Assembly: GCF_000770305.1 (NCBI RefSeq)
Contig: NZ_JNVB01000051.1
Location: 1-39,739 of the forward strand
DNA: 39,739 bases
Reading direction: 5' to 3'
Source: Erwinia oleae
GTDB lineage: Bacteria > Pseudomonadota > Gammaproteobacteria > Enterobacterales > Enterobacteriaceae
Numbering within the stretch: position 1 is the stretch's first letter; each line of letters starts with the position of its first letter. The translations under genes were made by a program, and so were the position numbers. This document shows positions 15,348 through 26,479 of the stretch, piece by piece. The notes beneath the pieces are model-generated. The model was not told where the DNA came from. It searched no databases and was given only the letters and a program-made list of their open reading frames with translations.

Positions 15348-17288
15348 CTACGAATTAAACGCCACCCATGAGGCATCTTTACCCGCGACGGTTCTGCTGC
15401 CGCTGAAATGCGTCGCGGCTGGTGCTGCTCTGACCGGCGCAGGCGCGGGCTGGCCTTCATCAATACGGAATACGGCAATCATTCCGTTGAGCTGCTGCGC
15501 CTGATCTTCCAGCGCGTTGGCAGCGGCGGAGGACTGCTCAACCAGCGCGGCGTTCTGCTGCGTGGTGCTGTCCATTTCCGTCATTGCGCGACCAATTTGC
15601 TCAATGCCGCGGTTCTGCTCTTCCGACGCCGTGGCGATCTCCGTCATCAGTTCGCTAACCTGCGCGACTGAGTGTTGGATCCCGGCCATGCTTTCGCTGG
15701 CGCCGTCAACGTGAGACGCGCCTTCTTCAACCTGCGCCACGGATTTGGCGATCAGCCCTTCGATCTCTCTGGCGGCGGTCGCGCTGCGCTGCGCCAGTGC
15801 ACGCACCTCTTCAGCCACCACGGCGAATCCTCTGCCGTGTTCACCCGCTCTGGCGGATTCTACCGCCGCGTTGAGCGCCAGGATGTTGGTCTGGAAGGCG
15901 ATGCTGTTGATTACCGACGTGATATCAGCAATCTGCGCGGAGCTCTCTTTGATAGATTTCATGCTCGACGTCATTTTCCCTATGATATCGCCGCCGCGCG
16001 CGGCTTCCGTCGAGGCGTTAACGGCGAGAGTACTGGCATGACGCGCGTTATCGGTATTTTGCTTCACGGTGGCGGTCAGTTGCTCCATGCTGGCTGCGGT
16101 TTCCACCACGGCGGCCGCCTGCTCCTCGGTACGAGAAGAGAGGTCATTGTTGCCGACGGCAATCTCGCCCGACGCCAGCATCACGCTCTGAATGCCGTTT
16201 CTGACGTTATAGATGATGTCTTTCAGGCTGTGGTTCATCGTCGCCACGGCCTGCAAAAGCTGGCCCGGCTCATCTTTACGCGTGCTGTGAACATCGGCAG
16301 TCAGGTCGCCAGCGGCGATCTGCTGCGCCACGGCCAGGGTTTGACGCAGCGGCTGGGTAATACTGCTGCTGATCAGGCGGGCGATGATAATGCTCACCAG
16401 CACGGCCGCCAGCGCGATGCCGCCGATGGTCCATTTTGATGAATCAACAAAATGCGAGGAGATCCGTGACTGATAAACGAACATATTTTTGATGGTATTA
16501 TCAAACTGCTTTGCCCGCGTGGCCAGATCGCCTGCCGCTTTGCCGTGGGCCTGCCAGATATCGTCGAAGCCGGCCAGTTCATGGTTTGCGCTGGTAATAG
16601 CATTACGAACAGCGGTGTCGATCGGCGTAAGCTGCGGGTTACCGCTGGCGTCAAAAGCAGCGGTCAGTGCGGTTACGTTATTCATTAACGCATTAAGCGC
16701 GCTCAGGTTTTCCGTCGTCGGCGTGGTTGTCGCTTCCAGAATGACCAGTTTGATCTCTTTCAGCTCGCTCGACAGTTGCGCCACGTTAAGCGCGAGCTCT
16801 GGCGAAAGCGTACCGGCCGGGATGCTGTCAAGCTGGCGTGCAATCAGCAGGAAAGGCAGATCGCGCAGCGTAATCGCTTTGCCCATCATGCTTTTCATGT
16901 CGGCAATCAGAATATCGCGCAGATTCGTGTAGTCCTTCAGCGCCTGACCAATTTCAGTCACCAGCGATTGTCCTTCACTGTCCCAACTGAAGCTCTGTAG
17001 CTTGTTGTATTGACCCACCATATCCTGAAGCGCCTGACCGTTCTTGTCAGCATATTCAATATCATTGGTGTATTGATAGAGCGTTCGGTTCAGCTTGGCC
17101 GATCCAAACGATCCCACCATATCAATGGTTGTCGCGCGTCGCTGTGAGTTATCCTGAATTCCCTTCAGTGCCAGCACAGAGATCGCTCCGATCAATATCA
17201 GCGAAACGATAATTACTGAAAACCCTGAAGCCAGCTTATGACCGACTTTCATATCTGCAAACCAACTGAATGGTCCGGCCTGTCTCAT
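15348..17288 (-). CDS. Methyl-accepting chemotaxis protein with large periplasmic sensor
   Basis: This chemoreceptor has 646 residues, longer than Tar or Tsr because of a roughly 260-residue periplasmic segment between membrane helices at about 17-40 and 305-325. A HAMP domain follows ([21 protein letters not shown]), then the signalling domain with tip [21 protein letters not shown]. The usual EAA is ESA at this point, a mild change. The C-terminus is SWVAFNS, so the xWxxF CheR/CheB tether is present with two extra residues. The ATG at 17288 has AGGAG six bases upstream, and a FliA-type promoter lies 58 bases upstream. The long periplasmic part is mostly helical and rich in Leu, Ala and Asn. 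I cannot name its ligand. Confidence 0.94.
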   Translation of the reverse strand: MRQAGPFSWFADMKVGHKLASGFSVIIVSLILIGAISVLALKGIQDNSQRRATTIDMVGSFGSAKLNRTLYQYTNDIEYADKNGQALQDMVGQYNKLQSFSWDSEGQSLVTEIGQALKDYTNLRDILIADMKSMMGKAITLRDLPFLLIARQLDSIPAGTLSPELALNVAQLSSELKEIKLVILEATTTPTTENLSALNALMNNVTALTAAFDASGNPQLTPIDTAVRNAITSANHELAGFDDIWQAHGKAAGDLATRAKQFDNTIKNMFVYQSRISSHFVDSSKWTIGGIALAAVLVSIIIARLISSSITQPLRQTLAVAQQIAAGDLTADVHSTRKDEPGQLLQAVATMNHSLKDIIYNVRNGIQSVMLASGEIAVGNNDLSSRTEEQAAAVVETAASMEQLTATVKQNTDNARHASTLAVNASTEAARGGDIIGKMTSSMKSIKESSAQIADITSVINSIAFQTNILALNAAVESARAGEHGRGFAVVAEEVRALAQRSATAAREIEGLIAKSVAQVEEGASHVDGASESMAGIQHSVAQVSELMTEIATASEEQNRGIEQIGRAMTEMDSTTQQNAALVEQSSAAANALEDQAQQLNGMIAVFRIDEGQPAPAPVRAAPAATHFSGSRTVAGKDASWVAFNS

Positions 17289-17345
17289 GGGAACTCCTGC
17301 GATGTCAGAAAAGTGCTAGCGGAGGCTTTTGCACCAACATTGAAA

Positions 17346-17372
17346 GTATCGACCAGGAAATTTCAAACATTA
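17346..17372 (-). promoter_or_regulatory. FliA (sigma-28) type promoter of the third chemotaxis receptor
   Basis: On the minus strand TAATGTTT (plus 17365-17372), an 11-base spacer and GTCGATAC (plus 17346-17353) match the flagellar consensus TAAAGTTT-N11-GCCGATAA at 7 of 8 and 6 of 8. Spacing is exact and the receptor start is 58 bases downstream. Confidence 0.78.
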
Positions 17373-17506
17373 GAATGCCAAATGATTCTTTTGAAATGTA
17401 TGTATCAATTGCTTGTTTGTTTTAAATATTTTTTTGCTAAAAACGGCAAAATTTGTCTTTTGTATAACTTCAAACACGATAAATTCTTAATGATTCCGGT
17501 AAAACC

Positions 17507-17541
17507 TGTACAAGAATGCTTATGTTTGTATAAGAATGGCT
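17507..17541 (+). repeat. Imperfect tandem repeat in AT-rich intergenic DNA
   Basis: TGTACAAGAATGCT (17507-17520) is followed after six bases by TGTATAAGAATGGCT (17527-17541), so the two copies start 20 bases apart, about two helical turns. It lies in the 359-base gap between the third receptor and the DeoR-type regulator. Apart from the receptor promoter and a weak regulator terminator, I see nothing else in that gap. The repeat could be a protein-binding pair or chance. Confidence 0.4.
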
Positions 17542-17627
17542 GATAAATCAGATCCAGAATAATGGTGAGGGTTACTTCTTTATTAACATCAAAAATAAAT
17601 GGGTTTGTGGCAAGAAAGGGAAAGGCA

Positions 17628-17642
17628 GGGCCAGCGAGGCCC
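17628..17642 (-). terminator. Weak hairpin after the AgaR-like regulator gene
   Basis: On the minus strand a five-pair stem GGGCC/GGCCC with a five-base loop lies six bases after the regulator stop. A pyrimidine-rich stretch (CCTTTCCCTTTCTT) follows instead of a pure T-run. It is a plausible but weak intrinsic terminator. Confidence 0.35.
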
Positions 17643-17647
17643 CGAAT

Positions 17648-18445
17648 TCAGAGGTTGTCGACCAGCACAATATCCACCCCAAGTTCGAGCAGGCCTTTGT
17701 GCATGGTGCTACTGATACCGGTGTCGGTGATCAGGACGTCAATACGCGCGGTATCAATGATGCGATGCAGGCTGACCCGGTTGAATTTGCTCGAATCGGC
17801 CACCACCACGATGCGTTTGGCTACCTCGCACATCCTGCGATTAAGGCGGGCCTCATTTTCATTGTGGGTGGTCACGCCTTGCGTCAGCGTCAGGCCGTCC
17901 ACGCCAAGAAAAAGCATATCGAAATGGTAGTTTTCTAAAGAGCGTTCGGCTTGTGAACCATAAAAAGATTGTGAACTGCGGCGCAGGTGACCGCCGGTGA
18001 CCAGCAGTTCAATATCCACCGCGTCGAGCAGCGCATTAGCGACGTTCATGCCGTTGGTCATTACGATGATCTCCTGCTTATCACGCATTTGCAGGGCGAT
18101 CTCATAGGTGGTGGTGCCTGAGTCAAGAATAATGGCGCTGCCGGGCACGATCATCGCTGCCGCCTCGCGCGCAATGCGCTGTTTTACCAGCAGATGCTCA
18201 GTCTGCTTGGTGGCAAGACTGCGCTCGCTGGCAATCCCCGGTTGTTCATTAAGCAGCGCGCCACCGTAGGCGCGGGTGGCAATGCCCAGCTTTTCCAGGA
18301 AGGCCAGATCGCCACGGATGGTCACCGTGGACACGTTAAAATGGCTTGCCAGATCGCTGACCTGAACGGCTCCCTGCTGTTTCAGAAACGAAATGATCTT
18401 TTCACGTCGTTCACTGGTGGCGCGTACGCTTTTCTTTTCACTCAT
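17648..18445 (-). CDS. agaR: DeoR-family regulator, AgaR-like
   Basis: This is a cytoplasmic DNA-binding repressor of the DeoR family, probably controlling the divergent amino-sugar operon. The N-terminus has the DeoR helix-turn-helix ([23 protein letters not shown], about residues 28-50, quoted as [15 protein letters not shown]). The C-terminal sensor domain has the family landmarks [10 protein letters not shown] and FLGVDGL, and binds a sugar phosphate. I chose ATG 18445 ([15 protein letters not shown]), giving 265 residues, normal for the family. A 37-codon upstream extension reads unlike protein. Several AgaR-like operator motifs lie in the gap between this gene and kbaZ. The gene symbol rests on context and similarity to E. 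coli AgaR; another DeoR paralogue is possible. Confidence 0.85.
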   Translation of the reverse strand: MSEKKSVRATSERREKIISFLKQQGAVQVSDLASHFNVSTVTIRGDLAFLEKLGIATRAYGGALLNEQPGIASERSLATKQTEHLLVKQRIAREAAAMIVPGSAIILDSGTTTYEIALQMRDKQEIIVMTNGMNVANALLDAVDIELLVTGGHLRRSSQSFYGSQAERSLENYHFDMLFLGVDGLTLTQGVTTHNENEARLNRRMCEVAKRIVVVADSSKFNRVSLHRIIDTARIDVLITDTGISSTMHKGLLELGVDIVLVDNL

Positions 18446-18566
18446 ACTTATCTTCTGTTTTCTGTTCAGCCACACCGCAATGTGACAAATCCCTTTCCAG
18501 CCCGCGCGGGCGCCCTGCGTGGAAGCCTGGCATATTCCCCCGGCCACGGCAATCATAAGTAAAACC

Positions 18567-18699
18567 TTTCTTTCGTTTCCCTTTTTTTTGCCATTTACCT
18601 TTCGTTTTGCCGGGCGTACGGGAAATCAGCTGCCGATCACACTATTTCATTTTCCTTTGGTTGCGCCTTTAACAAGTGTTGATCTTTCTTTTTGTTTCC
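18567..18699 (+). promoter_or_regulatory. Array of four AgaR-like operator motifs
   Basis: Four plus-strand copies of a TTTC-R-TTT motif lie in this stretch: TTTCGTTTCCC at 18571, TTTCGTTTTG at 18600, TTTCATTTTCCTTTGG at 18645-18660 and TTTCTTTTTGTTTCC at 18685-18699. E. coli AgaR is known to bind sites of the general form TTTCRTTTYRTTTYNYTT (from memory). The third copy is closest; the fourth departs at one core base. The copies lie between the regulator and the operon it should control, so both promoters may be repressed. Binding is inferred. Confidence 0.65.
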
Positions 18700-18730
18700 T
18701 TTAACGTCGCTTTTGTTCAGTTTTACGGCG

Positions 18731-18750
18731 TAATGAAATAAAACGAAAGT
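18731..18750 (-). promoter_or_regulatory. Best AgaR-like operator, immediately upstream of kbaZ
   Basis: Read on the minus strand, this 20-mer is ACTTTCGTTTTATTTCATTA. It contains TTTCGTTTTATTTCATT, which fits the AgaR operator form TTTCRTTTYRTTTYNYTT as I remember it at all but the last base. It ends 12 bases before the kbaZ start codon, where a bound repressor would block transcription. It is inverted relative to the four upstream copies. Confidence 0.68.
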
Positions 18751-18762
18751 TGAGAGGATGAA

Positions 18763-20037
18763 ATGAACGCACTGACGGCGCTAATTGCCCGGCACAAACA
18801 GGGCGAGCACGTGGGCATAACGTCTGTCTGCTCGGCGCATCCCTGGGTACTTGAAGCGGCGATGCGCTTTGCCCGTAAAGAGAAGACGCTGCTACTGATT
18901 GAGGCCACCTCAAATCAGGTCGATCAGGATGGCGGCTACACCGGCATGACGCCGCAGGATTTTCATGACCGACTGCTGGCGCTGGCGGCAGAGGTGGATT
19001 TTGACCCGGCACAGCTGGTGCTTGGTGGCGATCACCTTGGCCCAAACCGCTGGCAGCACTTACCGGCAGACGAGGCGATGCGCCGTGCCGAGGTGCTGGT
19101 AGAGCGCTACGTTGCCGCCGGTTTTCAGAAGATCCATCTGGATTGCAGTATGTCCTGCGCGGACGATCCCACGCCGCTGCCTGATGAAACAGTGGCGGCG
19201 CGGGCGGCGAGGCTGGCGGCGGTCGGCGAACGGTGCAGTCAGGCGCGCTTCGGCCAGCGGCAGACTGTTTACGTCATCGGCACCGAGGTGCCGGTGCCGG
19301 GCGGCGCGCACGACGCGTTGGATACGCTGGCGGTAACCCGTGAATCGGCAGCCGAAAAAACGCTGCTGGCGCACCGGCAGGCATTTGAAGAGCAGGGCCT
19401 GGATGATATCTGGCCGCGCGTCATTGGCCTGGTGGTGCAGCCGGGCGTTGAGTTCTCCCACGACGACATCGCGGATTTCCAGCCTGAAAAGGCACAGATG
19501 CTCAGCCGCACTATCGAAAGCTACCCGCACATGGTTTTTGAAGCGCACTCAACCGACTACCAGCATCCACAGGCGTATCGCGCGCTGGTTCGCGGGCACT
19601 TCGCCATTTTGAAAGTCGGCCCGGCGCTGACCTTCGCTCTTCGCGAGGCGCTTTACGCGCTGGAAAATATTGAGCGCGAACTGCTGCCCGCGCTGTCGTG
19701 CAGCAACCTGCGCGGTTGCCTTGAGCAGGCGATGCTGAGCGATGCCGCCGCCTGGCGAAAATATTATCACGGCAGCGAAACGCAACAGCATTTTGCCCGC
19801 CATTTCAGCTACTCCGATCGGCTGCGCTACTACTGGCCTGATAAGCAGGTACAGGCGGCGGTCGACTGCCTGCTGGCTAACCTCAACGCGCAGCCGTTGC
19901 CGCTGCCGCTGCTGAGCCAGTACCTCCCGGATCAGTATCGCCGGGTCAGGGCCGGACAGCTCGCCGCCGACGCCCGCGCGCTGGCGCTGGATCACATTAC
20001 CGACGTGCTGCGGGATTACGCCGCCGCCTGCCATTGA
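18763..20037 (+). CDS. kbaZ: D-tagatose-1,6-bisphosphate aldolase subunit KbaZ/GatZ type
   Basis: This is the non-catalytic partner that the class II tagatose-bisphosphate aldolase KbaY or GatY needs for full activity and stability. The 424-residue product follows the E. coli KbaZ pattern throughout: [61 protein letters not shown] and [13 protein letters not shown]. Length is normal. The ATG at 18763 follows GAGAGGATG. It is the first gene of the operon, directly behind the operator array, and agaS follows after 20 bases. The symbols agaZ and gatZ are used for near-identical proteins; linkage to agaS favours the kba/aga version. Confidence 0.93.
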   Translation: MNALTALIARHKQGEHVGITSVCSAHPWVLEAAMRFARKEKTLLLIEATSNQVDQDGGYTGMTPQDFHDRLLALAAEVDFDPAQLVLGGDHLGPNRWQHLPADEAMRRAEVLVERYVAAGFQKIHLDCSMSCADDPTPLPDETVAARAARLAAVGERCSQARFGQRQTVYVIGTEVPVPGGAHDALDTLAVTRESAAEKTLLAHRQAFEEQGLDDIWPRVIGLVVQPGVEFSHDDIADFQPEKAQMLSRTIESYPHMVFEAHSTDYQHPQAYRALVRGHFAILKVGPALTFALREALYALENIERELLPALSCSNLRGCLEQAMLSDAAAWRKYYHGSETQQHFARHFSYSDRLRYYWPDKQVQAAVDCLLANLNAQPLPLPLLSQYLPDQYRRVRAGQLAADARALALDHITDVLRDYAAACH

Positions 20038-20057
20038 TTGCTTTTGAGGAACGCATA

Positions 20058-21200
20058 ATGACAATACACGCTGAACCCTGCTGGACCGGGCAGGAGATCC
20101 GCCAGCAACCGCAGATGTGGCAGGAGACGCTGCACAACCTGCGCGCGCAGCAAACGGAGACAGACAATTTTCTGCAACCGCTGCTCGCGCTGCCCGGCCT
20201 GCGGGTGATACTGACCGGCGCGGGCTCCTCCGCCTTTATCGGCGATACGCTGGCGCCGATTTTGTCACGCACGTTGCAGGTGCCGGTGATGTCCGTTTCC
20301 ACCACCGATATCGTCAGCGATCCCGCTGGCTATCTGCCTGCGAATGGCCCGCTGCTGCTGGTTTCATTTGCCCGATCCGGCTCCAGCCCCGAAAGCATTG
20401 CGGCGCTTGAGCTGGCGGACAGCCGCAACGCCCACTGCCATCATCTGCTGATTACCTGCAATCCGCAGGGCGAGCTGTACCGCAGCTATCGCCCGCGTCC
20501 GCGCGTGCTGGCATTGCCGCTGCCGGAGAAAACCTGCGACCGCGGCTTCGCAATGACCAGCAGCATGAGCAGCATGATGCTGGCCTGCCTGCTGGCGTTT
20601 CATCGCATCGACGCGCAAGCCGTACAGGCGCTGTCGCAAAGTACCGCCTCGCTGCTGGAGACGCAGTCGGATTTCACCCGCTCGCCTTTACAACGCCGCG
20701 GCATAAAACAGGTTATCTGGCTGGGCAGCGGCGCGCTACAGGGCATCGCGCACGAAAGCGCGCTCAAGCTGCTGGAGCTGACCGCCGGACAGATAGCGGC
20801 TTTCCATGAGTCGCCGGTTGGCTTTCGTCACGGGCCGAAATCGCTGGTTAACGCCGCGACGCAGGTTATCGTGCTGATTTCCAACGATCCCTACACGCGC
20901 CGTTACGACCTCGATCTGCTGACCGAACTGCGGCGCGATCGCGTGGCCGCGCAGGTGGTAGCGCTGGCGGGCGCAAAAGCGGCAGAAATCGAGCAGGGCG
21001 AGCATCTCTATCTGCCTGAGGCAGAAACCTTCAGCGACAGTCAACTGGCGTTCGGCTTTCTGGTGATGGCGCAAACCTACGCGCTGGCGAGCGCCTTTGA
21101 CTTCGGCATGACGCCCGACAATCCGTCGCCGGAAGGGCGGGTAAATCGCGTGGTGCAGGGCATCAATATCTATCCGTGGAACGACGGGCAACAGAACTGA
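20058..21200 (+). CDS. agaS: AgaS, galactosamine-6-phosphate deaminase/isomerase (SIS domain)
   Basis: AgaS is a cytoplasmic SIS-domain enzyme that converts galactosamine-6-phosphate to tagatose-6-phosphate and ammonia. The product has 380 residues. Two SIS lobes are seen, with VILTGAGSSAFIGDTLAPIL, SFARSGSSPESIAALELAD and DRGFAMTSSMSSMMLA in the first, and WLGSGALQGIAHESALKLLELTAG in the second. GFRHGPKSLV and the C-terminal NRVVQGINIYPW closely match E. coli AgaS. ATG 20058 has a TTTGAGGA ribosome-binding site; an upstream in-frame start at 20034 would abut the kbaZ stop. Its presence points to an amino sugar, not plain galactitol or tagatose, as pathway substrate. Confidence 0.93.
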   Translation: MTIHAEPCWTGQEIRQQPQMWQETLHNLRAQQTETDNFLQPLLALPGLRVILTGAGSSAFIGDTLAPILSRTLQVPVMSVSTTDIVSDPAGYLPANGPLLLVSFARSGSSPESIAALELADSRNAHCHHLLITCNPQGELYRSYRPRPRVLALPLPEKTCDRGFAMTSSMSSMMLACLLAFHRIDAQAVQALSQSTASLLETQSDFTRSPLQRRGIKQVIWLGSGALQGIAHESALKLLELTAGQIAAFHESPVGFRHGPKSLVNAATQVIVLISNDPYTRRYDLDLLTELRRDRVAAQVVALAGAKAAEIEQGEHLYLPEAETFSDSQLAFGFLVMAQTYALASAFDFGMTPDNPSPEGRVNRVVQGINIYPWNDGQQN

Positions 21201-23048
<1,848 letters not shown>

Positions 23049-23059
<11 letters not shown>

Positions 23060-23954
23060 ATCCTGGATTGTTTATACCTTCATGGTCGTTATTACGTGGG
23101 GCGTCTGGGGTGCATTCAGCGCCTGGCCGACCACGCATTACGGCTATCCCGACCAGTGGATCTATATTATCTGGTCATTAACCATGTTGATCCCCTGTTA
23201 TTTCTCATTGCGCGGTCAGCGCTTCGACAGATCCTTTACGGCGGTGCTGTACGGGTGCCTGATTGGCTTCACCGGCGCGGGCGGTCAGCTGCTGTTATTT
23301 AAAACGCTGGCGATGGGCGCGCCTGCCTATCTGGTTTTCCCTATTATTTCGATCTCGCCGGCTATTACCGTGTTGATGTCGCTGGTGATGTTGAAAGAGC
23401 GGGTCAATAAACTGGGCGCTATCGGCGTGACGCTGGCGCTGCTCTCGATTGTGACATTCAGCATCAGTAGCAGCGACGGCGACAAGGGCACCGGGCTGCT
23501 GTGGCTGGTATATTCAGTGATCATCTGCGCTGCCTGGGGCGTGCAGGCCTTCTTTATGAAGCGCGCCTCCAATCTTGGCGTTAGCGACAGCTCCCTCTTC
23601 GGCTATATGACGCTGACCGGCATTTTGCTGGCGCCGGTCGCGTGGCTGATGCTGGCCGATAAGGGCGCCAGCTATCCGGCGATGGCGACGGTGGCAACCG
23701 CGCTGATCCAGGTACTGAACGCGGTGGGCGCGCTCTGCCTGGTGATGGCGCTTTCGCGCGGCAAAGCGACGATTATCGCACCCTGCACCAATGCATTAGC
23801 GCCGGTGTTAACCGCAGTGATTTCACTGATTGTCTATCAATCAATGCCCGGAACCTGGGCGCTGCTCGGTATTTTTCTGGCTATTTCCGGTTCGACGCTG
23901 ATGGTCTATTCAGAAGAAAAACAAAATGCCGTGAAATTAACTGAACCTGTCTGA
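23049..23954 (+). CDS. DMT/EamA-superfamily transporter
   Basis: This inner-membrane carrier has ten predicted helices in two five-helix repeats, 301 residues. Typical EamA features include the short first helix with WGVWGAFSAWP, the TGAGGQLLLFKTLAMGAPAYLVFPI segment (quoted as FKTLAMGAPAYLVF) and the LKERVNKLGAIG loop. I chose ATG 23049 because GGAGG lies five bases upstream; ATG 23046 directly before it is also possible. It overlaps the kinase gene by 11 bases. In this operon it is the only candidate permease for the product of the secreted glycosidase, so uptake of a free hexosamine or galactose-like sugar is the natural hypothesis. No specificity residues are known to me for this group. 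Confidence 0.85.
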
Positions 23955-24041
23955 CGCCTCTTTTTTAATTAATCGCTTCATTATTTCTGTGTCAACACAG
24001 GGGCCAGCTGCGCTTATTCACTCAACCGGAGCAAGTTTGTT

Positions 24042-25310
24042 ATGAAATTACGTTATGCCATTTTCTCTGTCGTGCTAATCAGCGGTATGGCCTATGCAGA
24101 GCAGGAAAATAAAACGGCAACGGTCAACGAAAAAACGTCTGAATCCGGTGCGAAGCTGGCGGAAACACCGCCGATGGGCTGGTCGAGCTGGAACTATTAC
24201 GGCGACAGAATAAATGAAAAGGTTATTATCGATACCATTGATAAGATGGTTTCAATGGGGTTGCGCGAGGCGGGCTATCGCTATGTCAATATCGACGATG
24301 GCTGGCAAAAATATAAGGGATCGCGCGCCGAATATCCGTTGACCTGGGATGAAAAGAAATTTCCTCGCGGCATAAAATATATTGCCGACTACGCGCACAG
24401 CAAAGGATTAAAGCTGGGCATTTACAGTGGGCCAGGCGATATGACCTGCGCAGGCTATACGGGTTCGGCAGGCCACGAGAAAGAGGATGCTGCGCAGTTT
24501 GCGTCCTGGGGCGTGGATCACCTTAAATATGATTCCTGTTGTAGCCATCAGCAGGCCGGTAAGGCGGTGCTGAAGAAGGTGTTTGGCGATATGTCCGCCG
24601 CGCTGGAAGCAACCGGTCGCCCGGTGGTGTACCACGCCTGCCACTGCGGCTGGCAGAATATCTGGCAGTGGGGCGCGTCGGTTGGCGCTAATCAGTGGCG
24701 TATCGGGCAGGATATCAGCGATGATTTTAACTATCCGGGAAACCGTGAAGGCTACTATTTCGACGTACTGGATATGATCGATCGCGGCGTCGGGCTGGAG
24801 AAGTACAGCGGTAAAGGCCACTGGAACGACTATGACATGCTGATCATTGGCCTGCACGGCCATTCGCAGGAACTGGTTGGCACCGGCGCGTCAGACACCG
24901 AATACCGTACTCACTTCAGCATGTGGTCGATACTCAGCTCGCCGCTGTTAATGGGCGCCTCGCTCGACAACCTGACCGCTGAGGACATAACCACGTTGAC
25001 CAATAAGGAAATTATCGCGCTGAACCAGGATCCGCTCGGCCTTCAGGCGAAGCGTTACGTCAGCAATGGCGATCTGCAAATTTTCGCCAAACCGCTGGCA
25101 GACGGTTCGTGGGCGGTGGCGATGCTTAATCGCTCAGGGCAGACGGCTTCCATGACGCTGAATATCCATCAGGATCTCGATCTGCCCTGGAAAAAAACGC
25201 GGGTGCGCGACCTGTGGCAGCACAGCGACAAGGGAACCGTTGAAGACAGCTATACCACGGAGGTGCAGTCTCATGAGGCCAAAATGCTGGTGATCCGCAG
25301 CGGATGGTGA
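24042..25310 (+). CDS. Exported GH27 glycosidase (alpha-galactosidase/alpha-N-acetylgalactosaminidase family)
   Basis: This is a secreted retaining glycosidase of family GH27, 422 residues, with a signal peptide probably cut after Ala19. The catalytic barrel shows PPMGWSSWNYYG, NIDDGW, the nucleophile Asp164 in LKYDSCC, the acid/base Asp224 in IGQDISDDF and GHWNDYDMLIIG. A C-terminal beta domain follows. The substrate loop reads YHACHCGW (197-204), where eukaryotic alpha-galactosidases have a Cys-Glu-Trp. The Glu that contacts the galactose 2-hydroxyl is replaced by His201. Specificity may therefore differ from simple alpha-galactosidase. It is the last gene of the aga-like operon, 87 bases after the permease, and is followed by a hairpin. 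Galactosaminide hydrolysis would fit the operon, by inference. Confidence 0.9.
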   Translation: MKLRYAIFSVVLISGMAYAEQENKTATVNEKTSESGAKLAETPPMGWSSWNYYGDRINEKVIIDTIDKMVSMGLREAGYRYVNIDDGWQKYKGSRAEYPLTWDEKKFPRGIKYIADYAHSKGLKLGIYSGPGDMTCAGYTGSAGHEKEDAAQFASWGVDHLKYDSCCSHQQAGKAVLKKVFGDMSAALEATGRPVVYHACHCGWQNIWQWGASVGANQWRIGQDISDDFNYPGNREGYYFDVLDMIDRGVGLEKYSGKGHWNDYDMLIIGLHGHSQELVGTGASDTEYRTHFSMWSILSSPLLMGASLDNLTAEDITTLTNKEIIALNQDPLGLQAKRYVSNGDLQIFAKPLADGSWAVAMLNRSGQTASMTLNIHQDLDLPWKKTRVRDLWQHSDKGTVEDSYTTEVQSHEAKMLVIRSGW

Positions 25311-25315
25311 TGTTG

Positions 25316-25341
25316 TAAGCCGCACCGATGGGCGCGGCTTA
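25316..25341. terminator. Hairpin between the GH27 gene and the convergent dehydrogenase gene
   Basis: TAAGCCGC (25316-25323) pairs perfectly with GCGGCTTA (25334-25341) across a ten-base loop. On the plus strand a six-T run appears ten bases later (from 25352). Position between convergent stops supports a terminator, though the T-run is somewhat distant. Confidence 0.6.
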
Positions 25342-25346
25342 TTGCG

Positions 25347-26363
25347 TTAAGCTTTTTTCACCAGCACCACTTTGCCGATCATATTTCCCGCTTCAACCAG
25401 ACGGTGCGCTTCTTTCAACGCGGCCGCGTCCATGCCGTCAATGCGGGTGGTTAACGTGTGTTTTATATCGCCCGCATCAACCAGTTCGGCTACCCTGCGC
25501 AGCAGCGCATGCTGGCGTTCAATCGTGCGCGTGGTGTAGATCGGCCGGGTATACATCAGCTCCCAATGAATGGAGATGGATTTGGATTTGAACGGCCCGA
25601 TATCAAGGTTGACCGGATCGTCAATCAGCGCGAATTGCCCTTCGGCACGCAGCACGTCTGCAATTTGCGTCACGTAGGTCGCGCTGTCGTTCAGACCAAT
25701 CACGTGCGTTACCGCCTGAATACCCAGATCGGCAAGCTGCGGCGCCCACGGCTGATGATGATCGATGACGTGATGTGCGCCATGCGCCAGTACCCACTCG
25801 CGTGTTTCTGCACGTGACGCGGTGCCGATAATGGTCAATCCGGTAAGGCGGCGCGCAAGCTGGGTGAGGATCGATCCCACGCCGCCCGCCGCACCGGTTA
25901 TCAGCAGCACATTGTGATCGGTGGGATCGGCGGCGTGCGCCTGAAGCCGGTCGAACAGCAGTTCCCAGGCGGTGATGGTGGTCAGCGGCAACGAGGCGGC
26001 TTCGGCAAAGTCCAGCGAGGTCGGCATCGGCCCGACGATCCGCTCATCAACCGCGTGCAGTTCCATATTACTGCCCGGCCGGGTGATATCGCCCGCGTAC
26101 CATACCTTGTCGCCCGGCCTGAAACGGGTGGCGCGCGGGCCGACGGCGCGCACAATACCCGCCGCGTCCCAACCTGGAATGCGTGGCTGTCCGTCCGGGA
26201 TAGTGCCACCGCGGCGCACCTTTGTATCGACCGGGTTGACCGACACGGCCATCACCTCGACCAGCAGGTCATAGTCGCGCAGTTCCGGCGTGGCGATCTC
26301 GACATCGACCAGCGCGTCAGCGTGATCGACCGGGTGGTTCTGATAAAATCCAACGGCTTTCAT
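25347..26363 (-). CDS. Zinc-binding alcohol dehydrogenase family protein (MDR, quinone oxidoreductase-like)
   Basis: This is a medium-chain dehydrogenase/reductase of 338 residues starting MKAVGFYQNHPVDHADAL at ATG 26363. AGGA lies eight bases upstream of that start; a longer frame to 26405 lacks support. The GroES-like N-terminal part has VSVNPVDTKVRRG and PGWDAAGIVRAVGP. The Rossmann part has the NADP-binding ITGAAGGVGSILTQLARR. The catalytic-zinc cysteine pattern of true alcohol dehydrogenases is not obvious, so it more likely reduces quinones or enones with NADPH. It is divergent from a LysR gene, a common arrangement for this family, and is probably induced by that regulator in response to an electrophile. 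The substrate is unknown. Confidence 0.88.
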   Translation of the reverse strand: MKAVGFYQNHPVDHADALVDVEIATPELRDYDLLVEVMAVSVNPVDTKVRRGGTIPDGQPRIPGWDAAGIVRAVGPRATRFRPGDKVWYAGDITRPGSNMELHAVDERIVGPMPTSLDFAEAASLPLTTITAWELLFDRLQAHAADPTDHNVLLITGAAGGVGSILTQLARRLTGLTIIGTASRAETREWVLAHGAHHVIDHHQPWAPQLADLGIQAVTHVIGLNDSATYVTQIADVLRAEGQFALIDDPVNLDIGPFKSKSISIHWELMYTRPIYTTRTIERQHALLRRVAELVDAGDIKHTLTTRIDGMDAAALKEAHRLVEAGNMIGKVVLVKKA

Positions 26364-26420
26364 AACGGTTTTCCTGTCGTGAGTCCGGCGCGGCGCGCCT
26401 TGCATTTCTACATCATGACT

Positions 26421-26440
26421 TTTTTCAAAACAGGGAAAAA
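26421..26440. promoter_or_regulatory. Candidate LysR-regulator box in the divergent promoter region
   Basis: TTTTTC and GAAAAA form a palindrome with an eight-base centre, midway between the divergent dehydrogenase and LysR genes. A TATAAA at 26446-26451 lies just on the regulator side. The symmetry and position suit a LysR-type recognition site, but the motif is simple and could be chance. Confidence 0.35.
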
Positions 26441-26479
26441 CACGCTATAAAGAAGAACACTTTCCGCGATTTGAAGAAA

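Noticed and set aside
18446-18556. Upstream extension of the AgaR-like regulator
   Set aside because: The added 37 residues do not resemble any DeoR N-terminus, and the HTH begins at the usual distance from ATG 18445.
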